DNA from: Hymenobacter sp. 15J16-1T3B
GTDB lineage: Bacteria > Bacteroidota > Bacteroidia > Cytophagales > Hymenobacteraceae
NCBI RefSeq assembly: GCF_020711235.1
Contig: NZ_JAJFAV010000008.1
Span: forward strand, 62,001 to 126,000
Direction: 5' to 3'
Length of the DNA: 64,000 nt
Below, in pieces: positions 9,196 to 18,003 of this stretch. The notes below the pieces were generated by a model. The model did not search any database. It saw only the letters and a program-made list of their open reading frames with translations, and was not told the origin of the DNA. Position 1 is the stretch's first letter; each line of letters opens with the position of its first letter. Made by a program: the position numbers and the translations under genes.

Positions 9196-9236
9196 TTAAG
9201 CTCCCGTTAAAAGGGTATTAAAAGGTCATTAAAAGG
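9196..9236. promoter_or_regulatory. Four-step 11-bp direct repeat, candidate response-regulator operator
   Basis: TTAAAAGG occurs three times with starts at 9207, 9218 and 9229, exactly 11 bp apart. A weaker fourth step (TTAAGCTC) sits at 9196 in the same register. Repeats on one helical face are typical of OmpR/PhoP-type regulators. The array lies 94-134 bp upstream of the SulP start. A response regulator and its kinase are encoded immediately next door. Binding is inferred. Confidence 0.55.
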
Positions 9237-9321
9237 CCCGCAAGGCGTCTGCAGCGGCTTCAACTCCCTCTTTTATCTAGCGTACGGCGCAACCGCAGGA
9301 CCACGGGGGCGCTTGCCCGGC

Positions 9322-10707
9322 TCAGGCCCGGGGCAGCTCCAGCGTTACGCGGGTGCCCTGGCCCAGCGTACTTTCCACGCGCACCGAGCCGCTGTGCAGC
9401 TCCATGATTTTGTGGGTCAACGGCAGGCCGATGCCGTGGCCGGGCACGCCGCGGGCGTTGTCGGCGCGGAAAAACGGGACGAACACCTGCTGCCGGTCGG
9501 CTTCGCTCATGCCCACGCCGCGGTCCTGCACGTCGAGCGTCACGCGGCCGGGCCAGCTGCTGAGGGTGGCCATGATGGGCTGCGCGGCCCCGCGCGAAAA
9601 CTTGCAGGCGTTTTCGAGCACGTTGAGCACGGCCGAGAGCAGCAGGGCTTCGTTGCCGCGCACCAGCGCGTCGGGCGCTTCCGGGGGCAGGTGGAATTCC
9701 AGGTCGATGCGGCAGGTGGGGTGGCGGCGCTGCAGCTCCTCGTGGGCCTGCAGCAGCAGCTCGTCGAGGTGCAGGGGCTTGAGCGGCACCTGCGAGGGGT
9801 CGTCGGAGGCACGGGCAATCTGCAGCAGACCGTTGGCGAGGTCCTTGAGCAGGCGGGCCGCGTCGAGGGTGTTGCGCAGCACTTGCTGGTAGCCCTCGGC
9901 GGTGCGCGGCTGCAGCAGGGCCACTTCCAGCTCCCCGATGAGCACCGTGAGCGGGGTGCGCAGCTCGTGCGAGGCGTCGCGGACGAAGGTACGCTGCCCG
10001 GCAAAGGCCGTTTCGAGCCGGTCGAGCAGGGAGTTAAATGTGCGCGCCAGCTGCGACACCTCGTCCTGCCCCTCGGCCCCAGAAAGGCGGCGGTGCATGT
10101 CGGAGGCCGTGATGCCGGCCATTTCCTGCACGGCGCGGCGCATGGGGCTCAGCGCCTGCCCGGCAAACACCCAGCCGCCGATGCCCGTCAGCCCCATGAC
10201 CACCAGCAGCCCGATGCCCAGCACGTTGCGCAAGGTGCCCAGCTGCCGCTGGCTGTCGGTATCCACCGACCAGGCCACCACCAGGTAGCGGCCGCCGTCG
10301 GGGGCTTGGTGGTGCAGGCCGAGGGTGTAGTGCCAGCCCGCGTCGCGGCGCAGCAGCGGTTCGGCGATGGACGTGAGCCAGCCGGCAGGCACCTGGCGGC
10401 GGGTGGTTCGGCCCTCGCGAAAGACCACGCGCCCCGCCATGTCGTAAATGCGCACTTCCTCGTCGGGCAGGGTGCGGTAGAGCTGGCGCAGGTAGCGGGT
10501 GTAGGCGGCGCGGTGCCGCTCGTCGGCCCGCGGGTGCTGCCCGTCGAAGTACACGTGGCCGACCACCTGGGCACGGCTGTGCAGCGTTTCGGCAAAAAAC
10601 TGGCTGCGCGAGTAGTAGGTGAAGCCGTAAATCAGCGCCGAAAACAGCAGCAGCGTCACGGCCACAATGGCCATGTACTGCAGCGCCAGCCGCAGACGAA
10701 TCGACAT
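9322..10707 (-). CDS. Sensor histidine kinase (HAMP, OmpR-partner type)
   Basis: This membrane-bound sensor has a first membrane helix at about residues 10-30, a periplasmic sensing region to about residue 155 and a second helix at about 162-184. A HAMP linker follows to about residue 235. The dimerisation box ASHELRTPL holds the phospho-accepting H247. The ATP-binding domain has the N box (NVLENACKFS), G1 (DRGVGM) and G2 (GHGIGLPL) motifs. The length of 461 aa is normal. It is transcribed just after its response regulator gene. The 100-bp gap between them is filled by an intercistronic inverted-repeat element. The signal sensed is unknown. Confidence 0.93.
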   Translation of the reverse strand: MSIRLRLALQYMAIVAVTLLLFSALIYGFTYYSRSQFFAETLHSRAQVVGHVYFDGQHPRADERHRAAYTRYLRQLYRTLPDEEVRIYDMAGRVVFREGRTTRRQVPAGWLTSIAEPLLRRDAGWHYTLGLHHQAPDGGRYLVVAWSVDTDSQRQLGTLRNVLGIGLLVVMGLTGIGGWVFAGQALSPMRRAVQEMAGITASDMHRRLSGAEGQDEVSQLARTFNSLLDRLETAFAGQRTFVRDASHELRTPLTVLIGELEVALLQPRTAEGYQQVLRNTLDAARLLKDLANGLLQIARASDDPSQVPLKPLHLDELLLQAHEELQRRHPTCRIDLEFHLPPEAPDALVRGNEALLLSAVLNVLENACKFSRGAAQPIMATLSSWPGRVTLDVQDRGVGMSEADRQQVFVPFFRADNARGVPGHGIGLPLTHKIMELHSGSVRVESTLGQGTRVTLELPRA

Positions 10708-10714
10708 AGGGCAA

Positions 10715-10806
10715 GTGGTGAAATGGTGAAAGGTGAAGTTGTGAAATCGTACTTAGCCTGCCCGATTAGTTGCCTGCCCACAACTTCACAAGGTCACAAC
10801 TTCACT
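10715..10806. repeat. Intercistronic inverted-repeat element, copy A (8-mer arms)
   Basis: The left arm consists of roughly four tandem units resembling KGTGAANT, 33 nt long, ending at a core that starts with CGT. The right arm is an imperfect inverted copy (CACAACTTCACAAGGTCAC and onward). The element fills the whole spacer between the response regulator and kinase genes. It is a more divergent member of the family seen at 30678-30789 and 49678-49789. Confidence 0.6.
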
Positions 10807-10807
10807 C

Positions 10808-11485
10808 TTATTCGTTGACTTTGGCCACGTAGCCCATGCCCACGAGGGTATGGATGAGCTTGGGCGTGAAGTCTTTGTCGATTTTTTTGCGCAGGAAGTT
10901 GATGTACACGTCGATGACGTTGGAGCCGGTGTCGAAGGAGGTTTCCCAGACGTGCTCCAGAATGTCGACGCGCGACACGACGCGGCCCTGGTTGCGCAGC
11001 AGGTAGTGCAGCAGGGCAAACTCGCGGGCGGTGAGCTGAATGGGCTGTCCGGCGCGGGTGACGACTTTGCTGACGGGGTCCAGCGTGAGGTCGGCCAGGC
11101 GCAGCTGGGGCTGGGCGGGCTGCTCCTGCCGGCGGCGGGCCAGGGCCCGGATGCGGGCCAGCAGTTCTTGAAAAGCAAAGGGTTTGACGAGGTAGTCGTC
11201 GGCGCCGGCGTCGAGGCCGCGGATTTTATCGTCGGTTTCGCCCAGGGCGGTGAGCATCAGGATGGGCACCGCGGGGTCGTGGGCGCGCACCTGCCGGCAC
11301 ACTTCCAACCCGCTCAGGCCGGGCAGCAGCTGGTCGAGAATGATCAGGTCGTAGGAGGTGGAAAGGGCTTGGCGCAGGCCCAGCAGTCCGTCGGCAGCCA
11401 CGTCCACGGCGTGGGTCTGCTCGCTCAGGCCTTTTTGTAGGAAGGAAGCCACTTTGGGCTCGTCTTCAACTAAGAGAATCTTCAT
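10808..11485 (-). CDS. OmpR-family response regulator
   Basis: The receiver domain (residues 1-120) has the acidic pocket ED at residues 7-8, the phosphorylatable D51 in LILDQLLPG, and K101 in LVKPF. The C-terminal winged-helix DNA-binding domain of the OmpR/PhoB type includes LTAREFALLHYLLRN and ends with the typical TLVGMGYV. The ATG at 11485 is chosen because it opens the receiver fold directly (MKILLVEDE). The gene is first in a minus-strand order of regulator, kinase, SulP transporter and carbonic anhydrase. Two TTAA boxes 11 bp apart upstream of it suggest self-regulation. Confidence 0.94.
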   Translation of the reverse strand: MKILLVEDEPKVASFLQKGLSEQTHAVDVAADGLLGLRQALSTSYDLIILDQLLPGLSGLEVCRQVRAHDPAVPILMLTALGETDDKIRGLDAGADDYLVKPFAFQELLARIRALARRRQEQPAQPQLRLADLTLDPVSKVVTRAGQPIQLTAREFALLHYLLRNQGRVVSRVDILEHVWETSFDTGSNVIDVYINFLRKKIDKDFTPKLIHTLVGMGYVAKVNE

Positions 11486-11790
11486 ACGCGCAAGGAATAC
11501 GCAGCCGAAGGTAGGCAGTTGCCCGCGCATCCAAACCGCCCTAAGCAATTTAATACGGCTTTAACACCAAGCAAGCAACTCGACAGCAACAAAAACTATT
11601 ACAAATAATTACCGGAATAAGTAAAAAATAACTTGACTCTTAAAGTTAAGTCCTATATGTTTAAGGAAAAATTACATCACTATGATTCTTCAACGCTTTT
11701 CTAGCTGATAGACCTCTTGAAGTAGGCGCCCGCGCCACTGGGGGCCTGCCTTTCGGATGTCCATCGGTATAAGCCAACCTCTCCACCACC
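11486..11790. promoter_or_regulatory. Divergent AT-rich promoter region: response regulator and EPS locus
   Basis: This 305-bp region separates the minus-strand regulator gene from the plus-strand export gene. On the left, TTAA boxes start at 11550 and 11561, 11 bp apart, like those before the SulP gene. On the right a Bacteroidota-type promoter is visible: TTG at 11633-11635, 20 bp, then TATGTTTA at 11656-11663 (one mismatch to TAnnTTTG). This leaves an untranslated leader of about 120 nt before the Wza-like start. An 8-5-8 inverted repeat (ACTTGACT / AGTTAAGT, 7 of 8 matching, 11631-11651) overlaps the -33 box and could be an operator. Confidence 0.5.
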
Positions 11791-12585
11791 ATGGCTTACC
11801 CTTCCTGGATCAACCGCCTGCGACTGGCGGTGCTGTGCTTGCCGCTGCTGTGGCTGGCCGGCTGTATTTCGCAGCGCAAGCTGCCCTACCTGCAGGGCTC
11901 GACGTACTCGACCCGCACGCCCGTGACAGCCGTCAACGCGCCCCAACCCTACCGCCTGCAGCCCAACGACGTGCTTTCGGTGCGGGTGCAGAGCGTGCAG
12001 CCGGCTCTCAACGACATCTTCAACGTCACCGATTCGCGCAGCGTAATGGCCGGCGACCCGGGCAACATGTTCCTGGCCGGCTACAACGTGGATGCGGGCG
12101 GCACCATCAACCTGCCCACCGTGGGCAAGGTGAAGGTGCAGGGCCTGACCATCGACGAGGCGCAGGCGCTGGTGCAGCAGCAAGTGAGCCGCTTCGTGCG
12201 CGACGCCAACGTGCTGGTGAAGCTGCTCTCCTTCAAGATAACCGTGCTGGGGGAAGTGCGCAGTCCGGGCCGCTACTTCGTGTACAACGGGCAGGCCACC
12301 GTGCTGGAGGCCCTGGGCCTGGCCGGTGACCTGACCGAGTTTGGCAACCGTCAGAACATCAAGCTGATTCGACCCACGCCCCAGGGTAATGAGGTGGTGC
12401 TGCTGGACCTGACGGACCCGGCCCTGCTCACCTCGCCCTACTTCTACCTGCTGCCCAACGACGCGCTGTACGTGGAGCCGCTGGCGGCCCGCACCCGGCG
12501 CGCCAACGCCGGCAACCTCGCCCTGCTCTTCTCGGGCATCTCGGCGCTGGTGCTGATTCTGAACTACATCAAAATAACCAATTAG
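11791..12585 (+). CDS. Wza-like polysaccharide export outer-membrane lipoprotein
   Basis: The protein forms or gates the outer-membrane exit for the polysaccharide. A lipoprotein signal peptide ends at the lipobox WLAGC (about residues 23-27). The polysaccharide export (Poly_export) domain follows (YRLQPNDVLSVRV), then SLBB-type segments (DAGGTINLPTVGKVKVQGLT; ITVLGEVRSPGRYFV). A hydrophobic stretch near the C-terminus (NLALLFSGISALVLILNYI) is usual in Bacteroidota members. It is the first gene of the plus-strand EPS operon, 58 bp before the Wzc-like kinase, its normal partner. Confidence 0.93.
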   Translation: MAYPSWINRLRLAVLCLPLLWLAGCISQRKLPYLQGSTYSTRTPVTAVNAPQPYRLQPNDVLSVRVQSVQPALNDIFNVTDSRSVMAGDPGNMFLAGYNVDAGGTINLPTVGKVKVQGLTIDEAQALVQQQVSRFVRDANVLVKLLSFKITVLGEVRSPGRYFVYNGQATVLEALGLAGDLTEFGNRQNIKLIRPTPQGNEVVLLDLTDPALLTSPYFYLLPNDALYVEPLAARTRRANAGNLALLFSGISALVLILNYIKITN

Positions 12586-12643
12586 TCACGGCGGCCGGGC
12601 ATGCTCCGCGCCGCCCGGCCGCTTTCGAAAATCTGCCCTGACT

Positions 12644-15022
12644 ATGGAACCACGCACCTCTGCCTCCGACGAGCTTGACCTGCACCTGTTGTTTTTCAAG
12701 CTGCGGGCCCGCTGGCCCCTATTTCTGGTTGGGCTGGTGCTGGCCGGGGCATGCGCCTGGCTCTACCTGCAGACCAAAGCGCCGGTATACGACTTCCGGG
12801 CCACCATGCTGCTGGGCAATCAGAGCTCGGGCTCGAAGCGGGCCCAGGAGCTGCTGAACCTGCTGGAAGTCAAGGACCGCGGCATCAAGATGGAGGACGA
12901 AATCGGCCTCATCAGCTCGGCCGGCATGGTGCGCCAGGCCGTGCAGCGCCTGCCCGAGTTTCAGGTGAGCTACTACGCCGCCCCCGACAACTGGCTCAAC
13001 AAAGTGCGCCTGCTGCAACTGCGGGAGCGGCCCCTGGGCTCGGTTCCCTTCCGCGTGGTGCCCGACGCGGCCGCGGCCCAGCTCAGCGGCCTGCGCGTGC
13101 AGGTGCAGCCGCTGCCCGGCGGCAAGTTTCGCCTCACGGCCCAGGCCAAGCGCGGGCAGCTCACCAGCCTGCCCACCGGCGAGCTGGTGCGCGAGGTCTT
13201 CGACGTGGACCTGGACCAAACCGTGGCCGCCGGCCAGCCCCTGCAGCACCCGCTGCTGAGCCTCACCATCGAGCCGGAACCCGGCGTGGCACCCGACCCG
13301 AAGGAACGGTACTACTTCACCCTCAACGACCTGGGCAGCGTGGCCGGCGACTACCAGGGCCGCCTGCAGGTGCGCTCCGTCGACCACGAGTCGCGCATCA
13401 TCGAGCTGACAACCAAGGGCACGGTGCCGGCCAAGGAAAAGCAGTTTCTCGACACTTTGATGAGCGTATTCATCGCCGAGGACCTGCGCGAAAAGAACTT
13501 GACGGGCCAGAAAACGGTGGCCTTCCTCGACGGCGAAATCCGCAAGCTCAGCCAGGCCCGGCAGCAGTCGGCGGCGGCGCTGAGCACCTTTCGGGCCGCC
13601 CGCGGCGTGGTGGACGTGAATGCGCAGTCGACGGCGGGCATTCAGCAGACGGCCGGGCTGGAACTGGAACGCAGCCGCCTGACCTCGCAGCGCAGCTACT
13701 ACCAGAACCTGCTGGCCCAGCTGCGCGCCGACCGCACCGTGACGGCCGCCTCGGCCGCCGGCGTGTCGGACGGGGTGCTCAGCTCCCTGATTCTGCAGCT
13801 GGCCGACCTCTCGAACCAGAAAGCCGGCTTGGTGGTGAATGCCAGCGTGAACAACCCGCTGGTGACGGTGCTCGATGAGCGCATCAAAACCACCAAAGCC
13901 TCGCTGGAGCAGAACCTGGCCAGCATGATCCGCAACATGGACATTCAGCTGGCCGACATGGGCGGGCAGCTGGGCAAGCTGCGGGCCGACATGAGCCGCA
14001 TGCCCGAAAATGAGCGGGAACTGGCCGTGCTCAAGGGCAAATCGGACTTCAACGACAAGAACTACAACTTCCTGGTGGAGAAGCGGGCCGAAGCCGCCAT
14101 TACGCTGGCCACCAACTCCACGGACAAGAAAGTCATCGACGCGGCCACCATGAGCGGGGCAGGCCCTTCGGCCCCGCGGCCCATGTTTGTGGGCCTGATA
14201 GCCATGCTGGCCGGCTTGCTCGGGCCGCTGGGCCTGGCGCTGTTGCTCGACAAGGCCAACCGCCGCATCCAGAGCAAGGAAGACCTGGTGCGCGTGACGG
14301 ACATTCCGATGCTGGGCGTGGTGGCCCACGGCAACAAAGCCGAGCGGGCCGGCATGCTGCGCAACCCCAAAGGCCCCATTGCCGAGTCGTTCCGCTCCAT
14401 CCGGGTCAACCTGCAGTACCTCTCGGCGGGCCTCGACAAGAAGGTGCTGGGCGTCACTTCGTCGGTACCGGGCGAGGGCAAAAGCTTCTGCGCGGTGAAC
14501 CTGGCCGCGGAGCTGGCCCACTCGGGCCGCCGCGTGGCGCTGGTGGAAACCGACCTGCGCCGCCCCACCATTGCCGGCTACTTCGACCTGGACCGCGACG
14601 CGCCGGGCCTGGCCGCTTACCTGGCCAACCTGGAGCCGCTGGGCCGTTGCCTGCGCGCCTCGGGCATTGCCAACCTCGACGTGCTCATCTGCGGCAGCGT
14701 GCCGCCCAACCCCACCGAGCTGCTGGAAAGCCCGCGCATGGCCTCGCTGCTAGAGCAGCTGCGCGCCGAGTACGACTACGTGCTGCTCGACACCCCTCCG
14801 GTGGGCTACGTGTCGGAGTACTTCGTGCTGCTGCGCTACCTCGACGCGAACATCTACGTGGTGCGCCAGAACTACACCGACCGCTCGCTTATCACGCAGA
14901 TCAACGAGCTGTACGCCGAGGGCAAAATCAAACACGTGTATATGATTATCAACGACATGCACTTCAACAAGACCTACGAATACCGCTACAAGAAAAACGC
15001 CTACGCCTACGGCTATAGTTAA
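12644..15022 (+). CDS. Wzc-like polysaccharide co-polymerase and tyrosine autokinase
   Basis: This inner-membrane protein sets chain length and couples polymerisation to export. The N-terminal Wzz domain has a membrane helix at about residues 27-46, and a long coiled periplasmic region follows. A second helix lies near residues 507-530 (FVGLIAMLAGLLGPLGLALL). The cytoplasmic BY-kinase has Walker A SSVPGEGKS at about 604-612, Walker A' near 630 (VETDLRRPT) and Walker B YVLLDTPP at about 712. The final 15 residues hold six tyrosines (within YEYRYKK and AYAYGYS), the usual autophosphorylation cluster. The length of 792 aa fits the fused proteobacterial/Bacteroidota form. Confidence 0.95.
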   Translation: MEPRTSASDELDLHLLFFKLRARWPLFLVGLVLAGACAWLYLQTKAPVYDFRATMLLGNQSSGSKRAQELLNLLEVKDRGIKMEDEIGLISSAGMVRQAVQRLPEFQVSYYAAPDNWLNKVRLLQLRERPLGSVPFRVVPDAAAAQLSGLRVQVQPLPGGKFRLTAQAKRGQLTSLPTGELVREVFDVDLDQTVAAGQPLQHPLLSLTIEPEPGVAPDPKERYYFTLNDLGSVAGDYQGRLQVRSVDHESRIIELTTKGTVPAKEKQFLDTLMSVFIAEDLREKNLTGQKTVAFLDGEIRKLSQARQQSAAALSTFRAARGVVDVNAQSTAGIQQTAGLELERSRLTSQRSYYQNLLAQLRADRTVTAASAAGVSDGVLSSLILQLADLSNQKAGLVVNASVNNPLVTVLDERIKTTKASLEQNLASMIRNMDIQLADMGGQLGKLRADMSRMPENERELAVLKGKSDFNDKNYNFLVEKRAEAAITLATNSTDKKVIDAATMSGAGPSAPRPMFVGLIAMLAGLLGPLGLALLLDKANRRIQSKEDLVRVTDIPMLGVVAHGNKAERAGMLRNPKGPIAESFRSIRVNLQYLSAGLDKKVLGVTSSVPGEGKSFCAVNLAAELAHSGRRVALVETDLRRPTIAGYFDLDRDAPGLAAYLANLEPLGRCLRASGIANLDVLICGSVPPNPTELLESPRMASLLEQLRAEYDYVLLDTPPVGYVSEYFVLLRYLDANIYVVRQNYTDRSLITQINELYAEGKIKHVYMIINDMHFNKTYEYRYKKNAYAYGYS

Positions 15023-15102
15023 GCGGCGGGGCGCCGACCACCGTCCCGCCACCCGCTTATCCCTGCCGCGCCGCCTATTCTCCACCCCTGCCCCCCGCGC
15101 GT

Positions 15103-16683
15103 ATGGCTTCCTCTCCTACCCCAACCCCCGCCGACGAAACCCAAAGCCTGACCAAGGCCGCCGTCCACGGCGTGAAGTGGACCACCGCGGCCACGCTGAC
15201 CACCTCCGTGCTGCAGGTGGGCTACACCGCCGTCATGGCGCGGCTGCTCACCCCGGAGGCCTTCGGGCTGGTAGCGCTGGCGGGCATCTTGCTGCGCTTC
15301 GGCTCCTACTTCGCCCAGATGGGCATGGAGCAGGCCATTATCCAGAAAGCCGAACTGACCGAGCGCGACGTGCGCGCCGCCTTTACCTGCTCGGTGGGGC
15401 TGAGCGCGGTGTTTGCCGGGCTGCTGATGCTGCTGGCCCCGGTGGGCGGGCACTTGCTGGAGCAGCCGGCCGTGGTGCCGGTGGTGCGCGCCATGGCGTG
15501 CGGGCTGGTCATGGTGGGGCTGCACGCCACCGCCATCAGCCTGCTGCGCCGGCAGATGCGCTTCCGCAGCTTGGCCACGGTGGAAGTCTTGGCCTTTGTG
15601 GTGGGCTACGCGGGCGTAGGCATTGTGCTGGCCTGGCGCGGCTACGGGGTCTGGAGCCTGGTGGGTGCCCAGCTGGCCCAGGCCACCGTGCTGACGGTGC
15701 TGGCCTACGCGGCCACCCGCCACGCCGTGCGTCCGCTCTTCGACTGGGCCACTTACCGCCCGCTGGTGCACTACGGCGGCTGGTCCTCGGTCATCAGCTT
15801 CTGCGAGTACATGACCGGCGAGCTGGACAAGCTCAGCATCAGCCGCCTGTGGGGCGCCGCCGCCGTGGGTTTGTACTCCCGCGCCTGGATGCTCATCGGC
15901 CTTCCGATTTACACGCTGTCCTCCAGCGTGGCGCGGGTGGCCCTGCCCTCCTTCAGCCAGGTGCAGCACGACCGGCCGCGGCTGCGGGCGGCCTACCTGC
16001 GCAGCTTGGTGCTCATCGGCAGCGTGATTCCGCCGGTGTGCCTGGGGGCCGCCGCCGCCGCCCCGGAAGTGGTGCAAGTGATGCTGGGGGCCAAGTGGCT
16101 CGACGCCGTGCCGGTGTTTCGGTTGGTGTGCGGGGTATTTGCCCTGAGCATGATGAATATGTTTGCCGCCACCGTGGCCGACGCCACGGCCACGCTCAGC
16201 CGCAAGTTCTGGCTGACACTGGCCCACGCCGGCGCATTGCTGGGCCTGTTCTGGCTGCTGCGCGGCTTCGGGCTGATCGGGGTGGCCGTGGGCGTGCTGC
16301 TGGGCGAGGTGCTGCGCACCGTCTTCTACGTGATACTGATGCGCCGCGTGCTCGACGTGGCCCCGCTGCGGGTGCTGGCCTGCTACGGGCCGGCCTTGCT
16401 GCTGAGCGCGGGCGTGGCCCTGAGCATTGCGGCCGTGGCCTGGCTCGGGCAGCAGGGGCACTGGCCGCTGGCCCTGCGCTTCGCGGCCGAGCTGGCCACC
16501 GGCGCCGTGAGCCTGGGCGGCCTGGCGTTGCTGCTGCCGCTGCGGGAACTGCAGACCGAAGTAGCCCGCCACCTGGGCCACCTGGAAGTGCCGGGCACCG
16601 CCGGGCTGCAGGCCTGGCTGGGCCGCCACCAGGCCGCCGCGGCGCGCGTATCCGATTCCACCGCTAGCGTGCTGGTGCCATGA
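15103..16683 (+). CDS. WzxC-like lipid-linked oligosaccharide flippase
   Basis: This MOP-family membrane protein has about 12-14 hydrophobic segments and begins with the family pattern VKWTTAATLTTSVLQVGYTAVMARLLTPEAFGL, here split by short loops. The similarity is to the WzxC/colanic-acid branch, which flips undecaprenyl-linked repeat units to the periplasmic face. Its stop codon overlaps the start of the polymerase gene by 4 bp (ATGA), so the two are translationally coupled. The length of 526 aa is slightly longer than typical. Confidence 0.9.
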   Translation: MASSPTPTPADETQSLTKAAVHGVKWTTAATLTTSVLQVGYTAVMARLLTPEAFGLVALAGILLRFGSYFAQMGMEQAIIQKAELTERDVRAAFTCSVGLSAVFAGLLMLLAPVGGHLLEQPAVVPVVRAMACGLVMVGLHATAISLLRRQMRFRSLATVEVLAFVVGYAGVGIVLAWRGYGVWSLVGAQLAQATVLTVLAYAATRHAVRPLFDWATYRPLVHYGGWSSVISFCEYMTGELDKLSISRLWGAAAVGLYSRAWMLIGLPIYTLSSSVARVALPSFSQVQHDRPRLRAAYLRSLVLIGSVIPPVCLGAAAAAPEVVQVMLGAKWLDAVPVFRLVCGVFALSMMNMFAATVADATATLSRKFWLTLAHAGALLGLFWLLRGFGLIGVAVGVLLGEVLRTVFYVILMRRVLDVAPLRVLACYGPALLLSAGVALSIAAVAWLGQQGHWPLALRFAAELATGAVSLGGLALLLPLRELQTEVARHLGHLEVPGTAGLQAWLGRHQAAAARVSDSTASVLVP

Positions 16684-17969
16684 AAATCAACCTGCGCTTC
16701 CTGGTGCTCGGCGTATTCGTGGCCATCCTTGTCACCGACCGGGGCTTCAACCAGCTGCTGTTCGAGCGCGAAGACGACCCGCTGCTCAACAAATACCACT
16801 ACCTGCTGGTGGGCTTCTCGCTGGCGCTGAGCCTGCTGAATTTGCGCTACATGTCGGTGGGCATGCGGCGCTGGTTCTGGGCGGTGGTGGCCTCCTTGGG
16901 GCTGCTGGCGCTGGAGTCGTACCAGGGCTGGGGCACTTGGATGGTGTACCCGCACGTGTTCAGCAAGCTCACCGTGCTGCTGCACATCTTCGGGGCCTAC
17001 GCCTACTACCGCCGCGTGGGCCAGCCGCCCTTCGGCCCGCTGGTGGTGCTGATTCTGCTTGGCCTGGGCATCAACCTCGCCTTTTTCAACAGCGACTCCC
17101 TGTCGCTCAACGCCTTTCTCAACAACGAGCGGGGCTTCGTGACCACCTCGGCCTACCTGTTCCTGGTGGTGGGCCTGCTGACGCTGAATTGGTTTTTGCA
17201 GCGCGGCCACCTGCTGTACGCCTGCCTCTTCTTCGTGTGCATGGCCATGATTGTGTTCTTGCAGCACCGCACGGTGTGGGTGAGCACGGCCGTGGCCCTG
17301 CCCCTGAACCTGCTGCTGCTGCGCCGGGTGCCGGGCGTGCGGTTTTCGCCCCAGCGCCTGCTCATCCTGGGCCTGCTGCCGACCCTGGTGGGCGGCGTGG
17401 GCGGGGTGGCAGCCATTCTGGACAACCCCAACGTCATCAAGCGCCTGGAAGCCAGCATCGAGGACATTCAGAACCCCGACAAGCAGGGCACCGGCAGCTG
17501 GCGCATGAAGCAGTACGAAGCCTACGAACCCGTCTTAAAGGAGCGGCCCGTGCTCGGCTGGCGCATCGAGGGCTTCGAGCTGCCGGTGCAGTTCTACAGC
17601 GACGAAACCGACGCGCCGATTTGGGAAAACTTCACCGGCCACCACTTTCACAGTTTTTACCTCGACCGCCTGTTCTACTTCGGCATCGTGGGCGTGCTGC
17701 TGGTGCTGCTGATGCCGATTTACGTGGTGGCGAAGCGCCTGCTCCAGCCCGGGCCCATTCCGGGCGAAACCGCGGCGCTGATGGCCAGCTGCGCCACCCT
17801 GGTGGTGTACGCCATTTCCTACGACTGGCCAGCCTACTACTACGCCCTGGTGGGCCTGATGCTGGCCGGCGTGCAAGCCTCGACCCCGGTGGCCGCCTCG
17901 GCCCGGCTGCGGCCGGCGGCCCGCGTCCTTCCGTCCCCGGAGCCGGCTCCGCCGGCGCTTACCTGCTAA
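16680..17969 (+). CDS. O-antigen ligase/Wzy-like polymerase
   Basis: This integral membrane protein has about 11-12 hydrophobic helices. A large periplasmic loop is followed by the ligase/polymerase-type signature with an essential-looking His (HHFHSFYLDRLFYFGIVG). It should join flipped repeat units into the polymer, and the place next to Wzx and Wzc supports Wzy over a lipid-A ligase. Sequence families of polymerases are weakly conserved, so the assignment rests on topology, the HxxxY-type motif and context. The start overlaps the flippase stop by 4 bp. Confidence 0.8.
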   Translation: MKINLRFLVLGVFVAILVTDRGFNQLLFEREDDPLLNKYHYLLVGFSLALSLLNLRYMSVGMRRWFWAVVASLGLLALESYQGWGTWMVYPHVFSKLTVLLHIFGAYAYYRRVGQPPFGPLVVLILLGLGINLAFFNSDSLSLNAFLNNERGFVTTSAYLFLVVGLLTLNWFLQRGHLLYACLFFVCMAMIVFLQHRTVWVSTAVALPLNLLLLRRVPGVRFSPQRLLILGLLPTLVGGVGGVAAILDNPNVIKRLEASIEDIQNPDKQGTGSWRMKQYEAYEPVLKERPVLGWRIEGFELPVQFYSDETDAPIWENFTGHHFHSFYLDRLFYFGIVGVLLVLLMPIYVVAKRLLQPGPIPGETAALMASCATLVVYAISYDWPAYYYALVGLMLAGVQASTPVAASARLRPAARVLPSPEPAPPALTC

Positions 17970-18003
17970 CGCCGCTGCTTGCTCCACCTCTTCTCCTTAT
18001 TGT

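Noticed and set aside
10715-10806. CRISPR array or simple tandem repeat
   Set aside because: The 8-mer units are degenerate, have no spacers and are arranged as inverted arms. No cas genes are present anywhere in the window.
12719-14521. A 600-codon minus-strand open frame opposite the Wzc-like gene
   Set aside because: It mirrors the real kinase gene, shows no domain and has His/Gln/Gly-rich composition typical of antisense frames in high-GC DNA.
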